Source: an uncultured Treponema sp. | GTDB taxonomy: Bacteria > Spirochaetota > Spirochaetia > Treponematales > Treponemataceae | Direction: 5' to 3' | Length of the DNA stretch: 8,504 nt | Assembly (NCBI GenBank): GCA_937923945.1 | Contig: CALDWC010000140.1 | Location: 1 to 8,504, forward strand | Shown: positions 1-6,885 of the stretch, one piece after another | Numbering within the stretch: the first letter of the stretch is position 1 | Layout: every line of letters begins with the position of its first letter | Made by a program: the position numbers and the translations under genes | Notes under the pieces: model-generated | Database searches by the model: none | What the model saw: only the letters and a program-made list of their open reading frames with translations | What the model was told of the DNA's origin: nothing

Positions 1-284
1 CTTTTTATCGCTCTGTCTGCATCACAGTTTATTGTTTTTACATCACTGTTTTTTTGTTGAGCTTCCAGTTTTTTGTTTTTCAACTGCATAATCTCATTTT
101 GCAATTTTCCGATTTCCGCTTCATACTTTGTCTTTTTTTGCTCATAATCACGAGCCGCCTGCGAATCGGTTCGAAAATTGGAATAAATCCTTTCTAAATC
201 AATCACGGCAACTTTTGTAATTTCCTGAGCCATCGCATACCATGACACGCACAACAAACACAACGCATATACTGCTTTTTTCAT
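1..284 (-). CDS. OmpH/Skp-family periplasmic chaperone, N-terminal part (cut by window start)
   Basis: Skp/OmpH proteins are periplasmic holdases that carry unfolded outer-membrane proteins to the Bam complex. I translated 94 codons from the ATG at 284; the frame stays open to the left edge, so the C-terminus lies outside. Residues 1-19 form a signal peptide (KK, a hydrophobic core, then AMA before QE). The mature protein opens with KVAVIDLERIYSNF, the usual first strand of the OmpH family (compare 'kIavVDlekv'). From about residue 40 it becomes a charged, K/E/Q-rich helix expected to form a coiled-coil tentacle. The start is fixed by AAGGAG at 290-295, five nucleotides before the ATG. It follows bamA by only 54 bp and uses the same GGAGTTTTTATG start context, so the two are probably co-transcribed. 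The order bamA-ompH matches that known in treponemes. Family call is fairly firm; no symbol is given because skp/ompH naming in spirochaetes varies. Confidence 0.82.
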   Translation of the reverse strand, partial: MKKAVYALCLLCVSWYAMAQEITKVAVIDLERIYSNFRTDSQAARDYEQKKTKYEAEIGKLQNEIMQLKNKKLEAQQKNSDVKTINCDADRAIK

Positions 285-289
285 AAAAA

Positions 290-295
290 CTCCTT
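290..295 (-). promoter_or_regulatory. Shine-Dalgarno site of the ompH/skp gene
   Basis: AAGGAG, read on the minus strand, lies five nucleotides before the ATG at 284. Together with the first codons (ATG AAA AAA) it fixes the start. The GGAGTTTTTATG context is identical to that of bamA. Confidence 0.8.
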
Positions 296-338
296 AGATG
301 TATAATAGTAATTTTTTACTTTCCATGTACACAATTCC

Positions 339-2795
339 CTAATTATTCGGCATGTTAAACGATATAACAAACCGCCAATCCGGTCCTTTACCGTTACTCC
401 AATACGGTTTTCCTTTATCCGAGCGGAATGTGTTTGCAAACATTAAACGCAGCGGAAATTGCGGCAGCAAAAAACGTAAACCGGGACCAAAACTGAAATA
501 GTAGTCGTTAATCGTGAGTTTACCGAAATCCTGCACCGTCGGTTTAATCGCAGCTGCTTCAAAGAAAAAGTCGAACGCTAAAATATTCGGAGCGAGCGGC
601 ATGCGAAACTCCGCCCAGTGATTCAAAAGCACATCTCCGAGCGATTCCGTACCCAATGTCGTCCAGCCGCGCCCAACAAACATACCGTCAATCGCCAATT
701 TACTATCAAAGCTGATGGGCGCTTTTTGAAGCGGTACTTGAACGGTTAAGCCGGTATAAAACGCAAGGATAAACTTTAAGCTCCAGTAATCGCTCACCGG
801 ATGATCTAACAACGTAAAATACAACTCGCCTTTTGACGTCGAACGGAAAAAGTATTCGTTTTCAACTTTCGGAATAATACCAAAAAAGGCGCAATTTTGA
901 CTCAGCAGCCACCCTTTTGACGGATCATACATATTATCACGATCATCAAGTGAGAGCTGCAATGAAAAACTATTGCTCAAACTCCACTTCCGCTGCTCGT
1001 TTCTAGTTTTTGCATCAAACGGGCGATAGTGTACTTTATCATAGACGTTCTTTACCAAACCGAAATTAAAGCCGCCGCCCAACCGGATCCGCGCAAAAGG
1101 CAGCGACCAAATATAACCGGAATTGATACCGAATCCGAGTTCCCAACGATCATATTTCATTGAGTATGCACTCATCAATCGCGGATCGCCGTTTCGAGCT
1201 TCATTTTCCGACATAAACGGATCAGGAATGCCAAACGGATATAAGACATCCTGCGGTGCTGAAAGTTTTTTATGGGTAATACCGGTACTAAAACCGATAC
1301 TTACGGGGCTGCCCAAAAACCAGTTTTCCGTGTAGCCGGCTTTAAGGCTCTGCTCATTCGGTCCAGCGTTGAGATTGACATCGAAATTGGAACCGCGTCC
1401 TAAAAAGTTTTTTTCATTCCAGTTGACAAACGCGGAAAGCGGGAATGCGTTCGGATCGGACGAACCGGAAAAACCGACACCGAAACCGATATTTGCCGTT
1501 TGCTGCTCTTCAACATTGATAATCAAATCCACAAGGTTCGCTTCCGAGCCCGGCTGCGGTTCCGGAATCACCGCAGAAAAATACTGGAGGCTGTATAAGT
1601 TTCGTAAACTGGTTTCAATTTTTGATTTTGAAAACACATCACCTTCCGAAACCATCAATTCACGCCGAATAACGTTTTCCCGCGTTTTTTTATTTCCTTT
1701 AATTATAATATGTTCAATATGACTGCGTTCCCCTTCCCTGATTGCAAGCTTAAAATGCACTTCTTTTGTAACGGGATCGATCGATTGAGTCGGTTCAATA
1801 TATGTTGTCATATAACCGTTTTCATAATACGTATCGGCAATTTTTGACATACTGGTATTCACTTTTGTCATATTCAAAATGTCACCTTCTTTATACGGAA
1901 AATGTGATGCCAATTCTTCAGTTGTAAAAATTTTATTTCCGATAAATTCGATGCCGCCGTACAAAAATTGTTCACCCTCATTTATAACATAGGTCAAAAT
2001 AAGGAGATTCCGCTCAGGATCGGACGTTTCATCACGTTCCTCTTTAACTGTTTCTACGCGTGTATTCACATATCCTTTTTCACCGTAAAGCATTTGAATA
2101 TTTAATTTATCTTGCTGTATATTTGAAATTTGATATGCTCCCTGATTTAAAACGGATTTTTCCTTTGACGCAAGCGTTTTTTTCAGTTTCCGCTCCGTAA
2201 AAACGGTTGCTCCTTCAAAGAGAATTTGGTTGATAACGGTTTGCTTTCCTTCGGTAATCGTGTACTCAATGGTCACGGTATTTTCTTTTTCATTTTCGGT
2301 ATAGGTCATCGAAACGGTACCGGTCGCAAACCCCCTGCTGATCAAAAAATCCGCAACTTTTTGCTTGTCGGTTTCCGCCTTTGCTTCGTTGAATATATCC
2401 CCTTTTTTCAAGGTCATCACTTTTAACATATCGGCGCCGCTCACGCGTTTATTTCCGATAAATTTATAACCTGCAATCGCCGGTAGCTCATGGACTTCAA
2501 AGACTAAATTTACTTCGCGATACGTATCGTCGGTCGGCAATACTTTGGTAACAATATCGCTCGTAAAATATTCCAACTCATAGATGCTTTGTAAAATCGC
2601 CAGATAGGTAGTGTCTGAAAGTATTTCACCTTTGTATTTATCAAAAATCACCGCCATTGTTGTCTGTGATACGGTTTTTAAACCTTCAAATTGGATTTTC
2701 CTTATTTTTTTATCTTTGTACCAACCGTCTGTTTGGGCAAAAACACTTGAAATGATCAATAAACTCAAAAGCAATGAGTTCACTTTTTTTAGCAT
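339..2795 (-). CDS. bamA: BamA, outer-membrane protein assembly factor (Tp92-like Omp85)
   Basis: BamA is the core of the machinery that folds and inserts beta-barrel proteins into the outer membrane. The protein is 818 aa, close to T. pallidum Tp92/TP0326. Residues 1-20 are a signal peptide (SVFA before QT). Five POTRA repeats follow at about 30-105, 106-184, 185-275, 276-356 and 357-431, each with the typical 'F.GN/F.G' strand and a closing '(E)GE/EGK' or 'V.E' strand. The rest (432-818) is a beta-barrel rich in alternating aromatic residues, opening with NIGFGVGFSG. The conserved lid-loop VRGF/Y motif appears here as GRGW (708-711). The last strand reads RFVISFNM and ends in PNN. A TTG codon at 2888 would extend the frame by 31 residues, but ATG 2795 has AGAGGAG at ideal spacing and yields a clean signal peptide, so it was chosen. 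Gene and function are very secure. Confidence 0.95.
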   Translation of the reverse strand: MLKKVNSLLLSLLIISSVFAQTDGWYKDKKIRKIQFEGLKTVSQTTMAVIFDKYKGEILSDTTYLAILQSIYELEYFTSDIVTKVLPTDDTYREVNLVFEVHELPAIAGYKFIGNKRVSGADMLKVMTLKKGDIFNEAKAETDKQKVADFLISRGFATGTVSMTYTENEKENTVTIEYTITEGKQTVINQILFEGATVFTERKLKKTLASKEKSVLNQGAYQISNIQQDKLNIQMLYGEKGYVNTRVETVKEERDETSDPERNLLILTYVINEGEQFLYGGIEFIGNKIFTTEELASHFPYKEGDILNMTKVNTSMSKIADTYYENGYMTTYIEPTQSIDPVTKEVHFKLAIREGERSHIEHIIIKGNKKTRENVIRRELMVSEGDVFSKSKIETSLRNLYSLQYFSAVIPEPQPGSEANLVDLIINVEEQQTANIGFGVGFSGSSDPNAFPLSAFVNWNEKNFLGRGSNFDVNLNAGPNEQSLKAGYTENWFLGSPVSIGFSTGITHKKLSAPQDVLYPFGIPDPFMSENEARNGDPRLMSAYSMKYDRWELGFGINSGYIWSLPFARIRLGGGFNFGLVKNVYDKVHYRPFDAKTRNEQRKWSLSNSFSLQLSLDDRDNMYDPSKGWLLSQNCAFFGIIPKVENEYFFRSTSKGELYFTLLDHPVSDYWSLKFILAFYTGLTVQVPLQKAPISFDSKLAIDGMFVGRGWTTLGTESLGDVLLNHWAEFRMPLAPNILAFDFFFEAAAIKPTVQDFGKLTINDYYFSFGPGLRFLLPQFPLRLMFANTFRSDKGKPYWSNGKGPDWRFVISFNMPNN

Positions 2796-2800
2796 AAAAA

Positions 2801-2807
2801 CTCCTCT
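2801..2807 (-). promoter_or_regulatory. Shine-Dalgarno site deciding the bamA start
   Basis: AGAGGAG on the minus strand ends five nucleotides before the ATG at 2795. The upstream in-frame TTG at 2888 lacks any comparable site and would put the signal peptide 31 residues inside the protein, so this site decides the start. Confidence 0.8.
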
Positions 2808-2826
2808 TTGTGGAAAAAGTGTAAGC

Positions 2827-2832
2827 ATTATA
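2827..2832 (-). promoter_or_regulatory. Probable -10 box of a bamA promoter
   Basis: A perfect TATAAT on the minus strand lies 31 bp before the bamA ATG. This would give a 5' leader of about 25 nt that carries the Shine-Dalgarno site. No good -35 hexamer is visible 16-18 bp upstream, where the DNA is T-rich. A promoter would let bamA-ompH be expressed independently of the upstream 375-aa gene, 124 bp away. AT-rich spacer DNA gives such boxes by chance, hence moderate confidence. Confidence 0.45.
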
Positions 2833-2919
2833 ATAATATTAAAAGTAAAAAACTCCACTAGTAAAAATAACAGTTTTAGCAATGACAAGTTACCGAGTAT
2901 TTAAAACTATTTAACGCCG

Positions 2920-4047
2920 TCAATCAACGGTGCTTTTTACGTATATCCATTTTTCCGCGATACGGGCAGTCTCGCTGCGAGACGCACGGGCAATGTCAAT
3001 CGTACCGCCCAACAAAACGGTGAGTAACGGATCATCGCCGCGCAGTTCACCGAACTGCGAAAAATCATCGGCAGGTACCGTATACAAAAAAGCCCGCACC
3101 TGCTTTACCTCTCCGGTGTAGATAATTTGCTCATTACGTTTCGCTGAAAAGCTACCTGAAATAATCGGCAGAGCGCCTTCCGCATCAACCATAAAAGCAC
3201 CGCAGACCGTTTCCGCAAAATGGGCGTCAAAGTTTTTAAGAAAAGCGGCGCTGTACATACCGCTTGAAAAAATAAATACCGAATCGCCGCCAAAGTTTTT
3301 TATAATGCGTTGCAATATGTCCGTAAATTGCGTTTCCGCTTCAGCGGAAAGTTCTGTAGGAACGGTTCCTTTGCTGCGAGAAAATATCGTATGAAGCCAT
3401 AACTGAAATGCCGCCGAAAAGTTGTAAAAATTTTTCGGAACAAACGGTGACACCGGCTGAAAGTTTTCAATACAAACCACTTTGTATCCGCTCTGTAAAA
3501 AAGAACGAACCGCCGTGTCGGTTTCGTACCGGCTTTTTTTTACATTGGGTAAAAAAATGATCGTTTTTTTCGCATTGTCCGCATCAAGCGGTTGATCGGT
3601 TTCAATATCATGCAACAGGAATACTTCGCCGAAACGCCTGCGGGAAAAATCCTGCAAAACAATATCCTGTCGGATAACTTTTCCCGAAACGTCGACCACG
3701 CTAACCGGTGCAAATTTTCCTGTTAAAAAAAACATACCGCACAGCAACAGCAAACCGAAAATATGAACGCCGATTTCCGCACCGGAATACTGCTGCGTTC
3801 CCAAACCGGTAACAAACGCAGAGAACTTGGGCAAGGTAAAAAGAAAAATTAAAACGGAAAAAAAGAAAAGTAAAACAATCGAAAAATAAATTCCCTGTCC
3901 GGCAATAACCAACAAAGAAAGGACGATTGCAATGAGCGGAAAAATCACCACAGCGGGTGCGGCTTTTAAAAACTTCGAAAAAGGACGCAACAGTACGATT
4001 AATAAAAAAAACAAAATCAAAACTTCACTGATAAACAAGTCCGCCAT
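2920..4047 (-). CDS. Membrane protein of unknown function with alpha/beta-hydrolase-like C-terminal region
   Basis: I do not recognise this 375-aa protein. Residues 1-110 hold four hydrophobic segments (about 5-21, 33-49, 54-72 and 94-110) separated by short basic or polar turns. The remaining 260 residues are soluble. Two stretches resemble the alpha/beta-hydrolase fold: TIIFLPNVKKSRYET (162-176) followed by an amphipathic helix and YKVVCIENF (188-196), and a hydrophobic strand then turn, SVFIFSSGMYSAAFLKNF (256-273), placed like a nucleophile elbow. The elbow is not GxSxG, and no convincing Asp/His partners can be named, so enzymatic activity is doubtful. The ATG at 4047 is the first after an in-frame stop (TAA, three codons upstream). 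It has no Shine-Dalgarno, but a promoter ends 8 nt away, suggesting a leaderless mRNA. It lies 124 bp ahead of bamA, so a link to envelope biogenesis is possible but unproven. Confidence 0.82.
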   Translation of the reverse strand: MADLFISEVLILFFLLIVLLRPFSKFLKAAPAVVIFPLIAIVLSLLVIAGQGIYFSIVLLFFFSVLIFLFTLPKFSAFVTGLGTQQYSGAEIGVHIFGLLLLCGMFFLTGKFAPVSVVDVSGKVIRQDIVLQDFSRRRFGEVFLLHDIETDQPLDADNAKKTIIFLPNVKKSRYETDTAVRSFLQSGYKVVCIENFQPVSPFVPKNFYNFSAAFQLWLHTIFSRSKGTVPTELSAEAETQFTDILQRIIKNFGGDSVFIFSSGMYSAAFLKNFDAHFAETVCGAFMVDAEGALPIISGSFSAKRNEQIIYTGEVKQVRAFLYTVPADDFSQFGELRGDDPLLTVLLGGTIDIARASRSETARIAEKWIYVKSTVD

Positions 4048-4055
4048 ACGCGTTT

Positions 4056-4083
4056 ATTGTAATCATACCGCATCAAAATTCAA
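4056..4083 (-). promoter_or_regulatory. Sigma70-like promoter of the 375-aa gene, leaderless layout
   Basis: On the minus strand TTGAAT (4078-4083) is followed after 16 bp by TACAAT (4056-4061). These match the TTGACA/TATAAT consensus at 4/6 and 5/6 positions. The -10 box ends only 8 nt before the ATG at 4047, so transcription should begin within about two bases of the start codon. This fits the lack of any Shine-Dalgarno sequence there. Confidence 0.6.
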
Positions 4084-4111
4084 GAGGGATTTTATAATGC
4101 GCCGCTGCTCT

Positions 4112-4197
4112 TAAAGTGGGCACTGATTAATTCAATCGAGAATTGAGGGCATCTCTAAACGCTATTAAACGGCGTCAAGCCTTTCATCAGCGTTCCT
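4112..4197. repeat. Composite palindromic intergenic repeat, copy A
   Basis: This copy has two modules. The left one (4112-4159) starts TAAAGTGGGCACTGATTAAT and ends ATCTCTAAA. Positions 4122-4159 are identical over 38 bp to 8450-8487, and 4119-4144 are identical over 26 bp to the minus strand of 6904-6929. The right module (4158-4194) is an imperfect hairpin with AACGCT/AGCGTT ends and a GTCAA loop; 4165-4184 matches the minus strand of 6793-6812 over 20 bp. The right end runs into the M23 gene and supplies its stop codon. It fills most of the 139-bp gap ahead of the 375-aa gene. It resembles MITE or REP-type elements; I do not recognise a named family. Confidence 0.85.
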
Positions 4198-5113
4198 GAA
4201 ATATGAACAACGGTCGCTCAACGGCTGCAAATGGATTAACCGGAATTGCATTGATGCGAAATTCCCAGTGTAAGTGCGGACCGGTTGAATAGCCGGTATT
4301 TCCGCTGAGAGCCACCGTTTCACCTGCGGTAACTTTTTCGCCGACGGATTTTAAAACTTTGCTCAAGTGGTAAAAAATCGTATACACACCGGGAGCATTT
4401 TCAACAATGAGCGTACCGCCTGTCACGATACGGTTGCCGGCAAAAACAACGGTTCCATCCGCCGGAGCGATCAACTCGGTTCCTTGCGGTATCCCGCAGT
4501 CAATTCCATAGTGTATTTCACTTGATTTTTTTCCGGTGTTGTAAATCACTTTCCGTTTTTCGCCGAACTTGGAGGTAATACGTTTTAAAGGATTCGGTTT
4601 TTGAAACTTCTGTGCAAAAGGGGGAGCATCGGGATTAAAGGTGGTTAAAATTTCACTGAGGATTTTTAATTCCTCGGTTTTTTGAGGATCCGGTTTTGAA
4701 ATGATGTCGGTATTTTTTGCATCTAAGTACAGTGTGTATTCGGTAAAATCCGTTTTGCGAATTATCAGTTCGCTTTCGATCGTTTTAAATTTTTTATTCT
4801 CCGTTGCGGTGGCTTTTACGTAATATGTTCCCGGTTCAATCCACACCGGAATTCCCAGCAAAGCGACAGCGGTTTTTTGCTTGCGGTCAATCGGAAAAGC
4901 GGACACCTTTTGTACGACGCTGCCGTCTTCCGCAATCAGTTCAACATACGCCATCGCCGGTTTTTTTTTGGTGTAAAAGTAGACCGTGATAAAGTCGCCT
5001 TGAGCTGTTTCACTCGGGCTTGACACCGAAAGCGAAAACAAGGAAGGGGTACAAAAAAGTAAAAACACAGCTATGTATGGTGCGCATATTGAGGTAAATT
5101 TATTTTCTTGCAT
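4187..5113 (-). CDS. Secreted M23-family metallopeptidase (LytM/lysostaphin-type) with N-terminal beta-domain
   Basis: M23 enzymes are zinc endopeptidases, most of which cut cross-links in peptidoglycan; this 308-aa protein should act in the periplasm. Residues 8-29 form a signal peptide with a hydrophobic core. Residues 30-120 look like the beta-sandwich domain often found before bacterial M23 domains (GDFITVYFY..., GTYYVKATATE). The catalytic domain spans about 175-298. It keeps the metal ligands H201 and D205 (HYGID) and H282 (HLH), and the catalytic histidines H249 (FYHLS) and H280, plus the typical GTELIAPADGTVVFAG strand and GNTGYSTGPHLHWEF signature. All key residues are present, so it should be active. 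The ATG at 5113 is the first available in a frame that is open back to the rimO stop, with only a weak GAGA-type ribosome site. The stop codon and last two codons lie within repeat copy A, so the C-terminus may have been reshaped by insertion. Confidence 0.93.
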   Translation of the reverse strand: MQENKFTSICAPYIAVFLLFCTPSLFSLSVSSPSETAQGDFITVYFYTKKKPAMAYVELIAEDGSVVQKVSAFPIDRKQKTAVALLGIPVWIEPGTYYVKATATENKKFKTIESELIIRKTDFTEYTLYLDAKNTDIISKPDPQKTEELKILSEILTTFNPDAPPFAQKFQKPNPLKRITSKFGEKRKVIYNTGKKSSEIHYGIDCGIPQGTELIAPADGTVVFAGNRIVTGGTLIVENAPGVYTIFYHLSKVLKSVGEKVTAGETVALSGNTGYSTGPHLHWEFRINAIPVNPFAAVERPLFIFQER

Positions 5114-5191
5114 ACTTATTTCTCTAGATCCACGAAGACCGATTTGCAGAACACCGTGGTATTCATCATCATCTTCGTAATTAATAGCGCA

Positions 5192-5220
5192 AGAATAACA
5201 TACGATTACAAAACATTCAA
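5192..5220 (-). promoter_or_regulatory. Candidate promoter of the M23 peptidase gene
   Basis: On the minus strand TTGAAT (5215-5220) and TATTCT (5192-5197) are separated by 17 bp. Each matches consensus at 4/6. It lies just after the rimO stop and would give a leader of about 70 nt. The match is modest and chance occurrence in AT-rich DNA is possible. Confidence 0.35.
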
Positions 5221-5233
5221 GTTCGTGAAAATA

Positions 5234-6673
5234 TTAAAAAACAGAATCAGTCATCAATTCCGCTTCCAAATCTAAATTTCGTACGGCTTTTATTTTTGCA
5301 CGGATAAAATCACCTTCACCGACAGTGTGCAGCAGCGCTTCATCGTAAATCGGAATGACGATGCATCCGTCAACTTCCGGTGCTTGAAACCACGCGCGCC
5401 CGAGTACAAAAAAGTTTTCATCATCGGGGTTTTCGATAATTTCTTCGACGAGTACACGGAGCGTTTCGCCGACGAAAGTTTTCAATAGTTCACCGGTAAT
5501 GTGCATTTGCGTGTTTTGCAACAGATCTTTGCGTTGAACGGCAATTTCGTGCGGAACGGCATCGGGAAGTGAAAACGCTTTGGTATTTTCTTCCGGTGAA
5601 AAATCAAACGCTCCGGACCATAGCGGCTTAATCCGGCGTAAAAATGCAAGCGTTTCGTTAAACGCTGCGTCCGTTTCTCCCGGAAAGCCGGTTAAAAACG
5701 TGGTGCGGATACACGCTCGCTTATAGTCGGTTTGCTTAAATGCGGTTTGTATTGCGTCAATTAACTGCGTATATGCGGCAGCATTTCCGCATCGATTCAT
5801 CGCTTTTAAGATGCCCGCATCGGCTGATTGAAACGGCAAATCGAAATACGGCAAAAACCGGGAATCGCCCGCCATCACCGGTAAAATATCGAGCGGAAAA
5901 TGGTCGGGATGAATGTACAAAAGCCGCACCGCAAAGTTTCCGGCGACCGCAGAAATCGCTTCCAGCAGTTGGCGTAATCCTGAAGGCGTTTTATTTTGCG
6001 GAACAGTATTGCTGAAAACAGGAACGCTTCCATCCGGTGAAAACGCCGCTAAATCCTGCCCGATTAAATTAAACTCAAAAACGCCTTCTTTAACGAAGTC
6101 TTCAACTTCACGAACAATGTCCGAAATCGGGCGGCTCCGTACAGCGCCGCGGATAAGTGGAATAGCGCAAAATGAACAGCAGTTGCTGCAACCTTCCGTT
6201 ATTTTAATGTAAACCGAGCGTTTAAAATTGAAGAGCTGCGGACGGTATCCGCACGAAACGCCGGTTTGCGGAAAACGCCACACTTTTTGGGTGCTTGCGG
6301 ATTTGGCTGCTTTCGTTTCGGTTTTATCAAAAAGGTTTTGAAACACTTCAATGATTTTTGAAATATCGCCGTTGCCGAAAAATACATCCGCTTCCGGTAA
6401 ATCATCCGCGAACACATCTGCGTATCGTTCCGCTAAACAACCGGCGAGGATAATCTTCGCGGACGGATTTTTCTTTCGAGCTTGAAACACGGCATCGAGC
6501 GATTCGCGTTTTGCGCTTTCGATAAACCCGCATGAGTTAATAATAATCGCGTCCGCGTATAACGGATCTTCGATGAGACGCCAGCCGATACCGCTCAAAG
6601 CACCGACGATTAATTCTGCATCGACTTGATTTTTTGCACAACCGTGCCGTGAAAGAAAATACGTTTTTTGCAT
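5234..6673 (-). CDS. rimO: Ribosomal protein uS12 (Asp) methylthiotransferase RimO
   Basis: RimO is a cytoplasmic radical-SAM enzyme that adds a methylthio group to a conserved aspartate of ribosomal protein uS12, using two iron-sulfur clusters. The protein is 479 aa, slightly longer than the roughly 440 aa typical of the family. The N-terminal UPF0004 domain carries cluster cysteines C12, C48 and C79, and opens with SRHGCAKNQVDAE, the RimO version of this motif (compare SLGCPKNxVDSE) rather than that of MiaB. The radical-SAM CxxxCxxC is C162, C166 and C169. FLTGFPGET (326-334) is a further family hallmark. A C-terminal TRAM domain covers about 395-475. Extra length lies in the linkers at about 113-146 and 211-232. 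The family's PxQH-like motif reads LPFQSA (279-284). It appears to have its own leaderless promoter and is separated from the transporter by repeats, so it is probably transcribed independently of it. Confidence 0.96.
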   Translation of the reverse strand: MQKTYFLSRHGCAKNQVDAELIVGALSGIGWRLIEDPLYADAIIINSCGFIESAKRESLDAVFQARKKNPSAKIILAGCLAERYADVFADDLPEADVFFGNGDISKIIEVFQNLFDKTETKAAKSASTQKVWRFPQTGVSCGYRPQLFNFKRSVYIKITEGCSNCCSFCAIPLIRGAVRSRPISDIVREVEDFVKEGVFEFNLIGQDLAAFSPDGSVPVFSNTVPQNKTPSGLRQLLEAISAVAGNFAVRLLYIHPDHFPLDILPVMAGDSRFLPYFDLPFQSADAGILKAMNRCGNAAAYTQLIDAIQTAFKQTDYKRACIRTTFLTGFPGETDAAFNETLAFLRRIKPLWSGAFDFSPEENTKAFSLPDAVPHEIAVQRKDLLQNTQMHITGELLKTFVGETLRVLVEEIIENPDDENFFVLGRAWFQAPEVDGCIVIPIYDEALLHTVGEGDFIRAKIKAVRNLDLEAELMTDSVF

Positions 6674-6681
6674 ACCGCTTT

Positions 6682-6709
6682 AGTATAAGAGATTTTACGT
6701 ATTTTTCAA
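6682..6709 (-). promoter_or_regulatory. Sigma70-like promoter of rimO, leaderless layout
   Basis: On the minus strand TTGAAA (6704-6709) and TATACT (6682-6687), each 5/6 to consensus, are separated by 16 bp. The -10 box ends 8 nt before the rimO ATG (6673), so the start site should fall almost on the start codon. The intervening AAAGCGGT is not a convincing Shine-Dalgarno. Confidence 0.68.
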
Positions 6710-6742
6710 GTGTCGTTTTAAATAGTATTTGCCTATCGATTC

Positions 6743-6771
6743 CGGCTTTGTTTCCCGATTAAATTAAGCCG
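6743..6771. repeat. Short inverted repeat in the rimO upstream region
   Basis: CGGCTT (6743-6748) and AAGCCG (6766-6771) form perfect 6-bp arms around a 17-nt AT-rich loop. It lies about 35 bp upstream of the rimO -35 box and next to a stronger hairpin. Alone it would be unremarkable; it is listed because the whole gap consists of such structures. Confidence 0.4.
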
Positions 6772-6778
6772 TTCCTTT

Positions 6779-6823
6779 AGGAAACGCTGATTAAAGGCTT
6801 GACGCCGTTTAACATCGTTTCCT
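6779..6823. repeat. Palindromic repeat module (copy E), related to the right half of copy A
   Basis: This 45-bp imperfect hairpin has AGGAAACG and CGTTTCCT ends (8 bp, perfect). It continues inward as nearly paired TTAAAGGC/GCCGTTTAA around a TTGAC loop. Positions 6793-6812 are identical over 20 bp to the complement of 4165-4184, so the module occurs at least twice, in opposite orientations. It lies in the gap between the transporter and rimO. Confidence 0.75.
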
Positions 6824-6824
6824 A

Positions 6825-6879
6825 ATTGTTTCTCAATGTTCAGTACAATAAGGTAGATTCTGAACATTTACGAAACAAT
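6825..6879. repeat. Large two-part inverted repeat between transporter and rimO
   Basis: Outer arms ATTGTTTC (6825-6832) and GAAACAAT (6872-6879) and inner arms AATGTTCAG (6835-6843) and CTGAACATT (6860-6868) are both perfect. They are joined by unpaired TC on one side and TAC on the other, around a 16-nt loop. In all 17 base pairs can form. It directly abuts copy E and lies 6 bp from copy C. Whether it is another repeat module, an RNA hairpin or a protein site cannot be told from one copy. Confidence 0.75.
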
Positions 6880-6885
6880 AGATTT

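Noticed and set aside
2796..2888. N-terminal extension of BamA from a TTG codon at 2888
   Set aside because: It lacks a ribosome site and would bury the signal peptide; the ATG at 2795 has AGAGGAG at ideal spacing.
3240..3282. Active-site GxSxG of an alpha/beta hydrolase in the 375-aa protein
   Set aside because: The sequence is FSSGMYS, which does not fit GxSxG; catalytic function was not claimed.
3105..3293. Alternative minus-strand frames within the 375-aa gene, rimO and the transporter
   Set aside because: They overlap entirely with real coding sequence in another frame and have no recognisable protein features.
5051..5059. Lipoprotein lipobox at C21 of the M23 peptidase
   Set aside because: The residue before the cysteine is phenylalanine (LLFC), unsuitable even for the relaxed spirochaetal lipobox.
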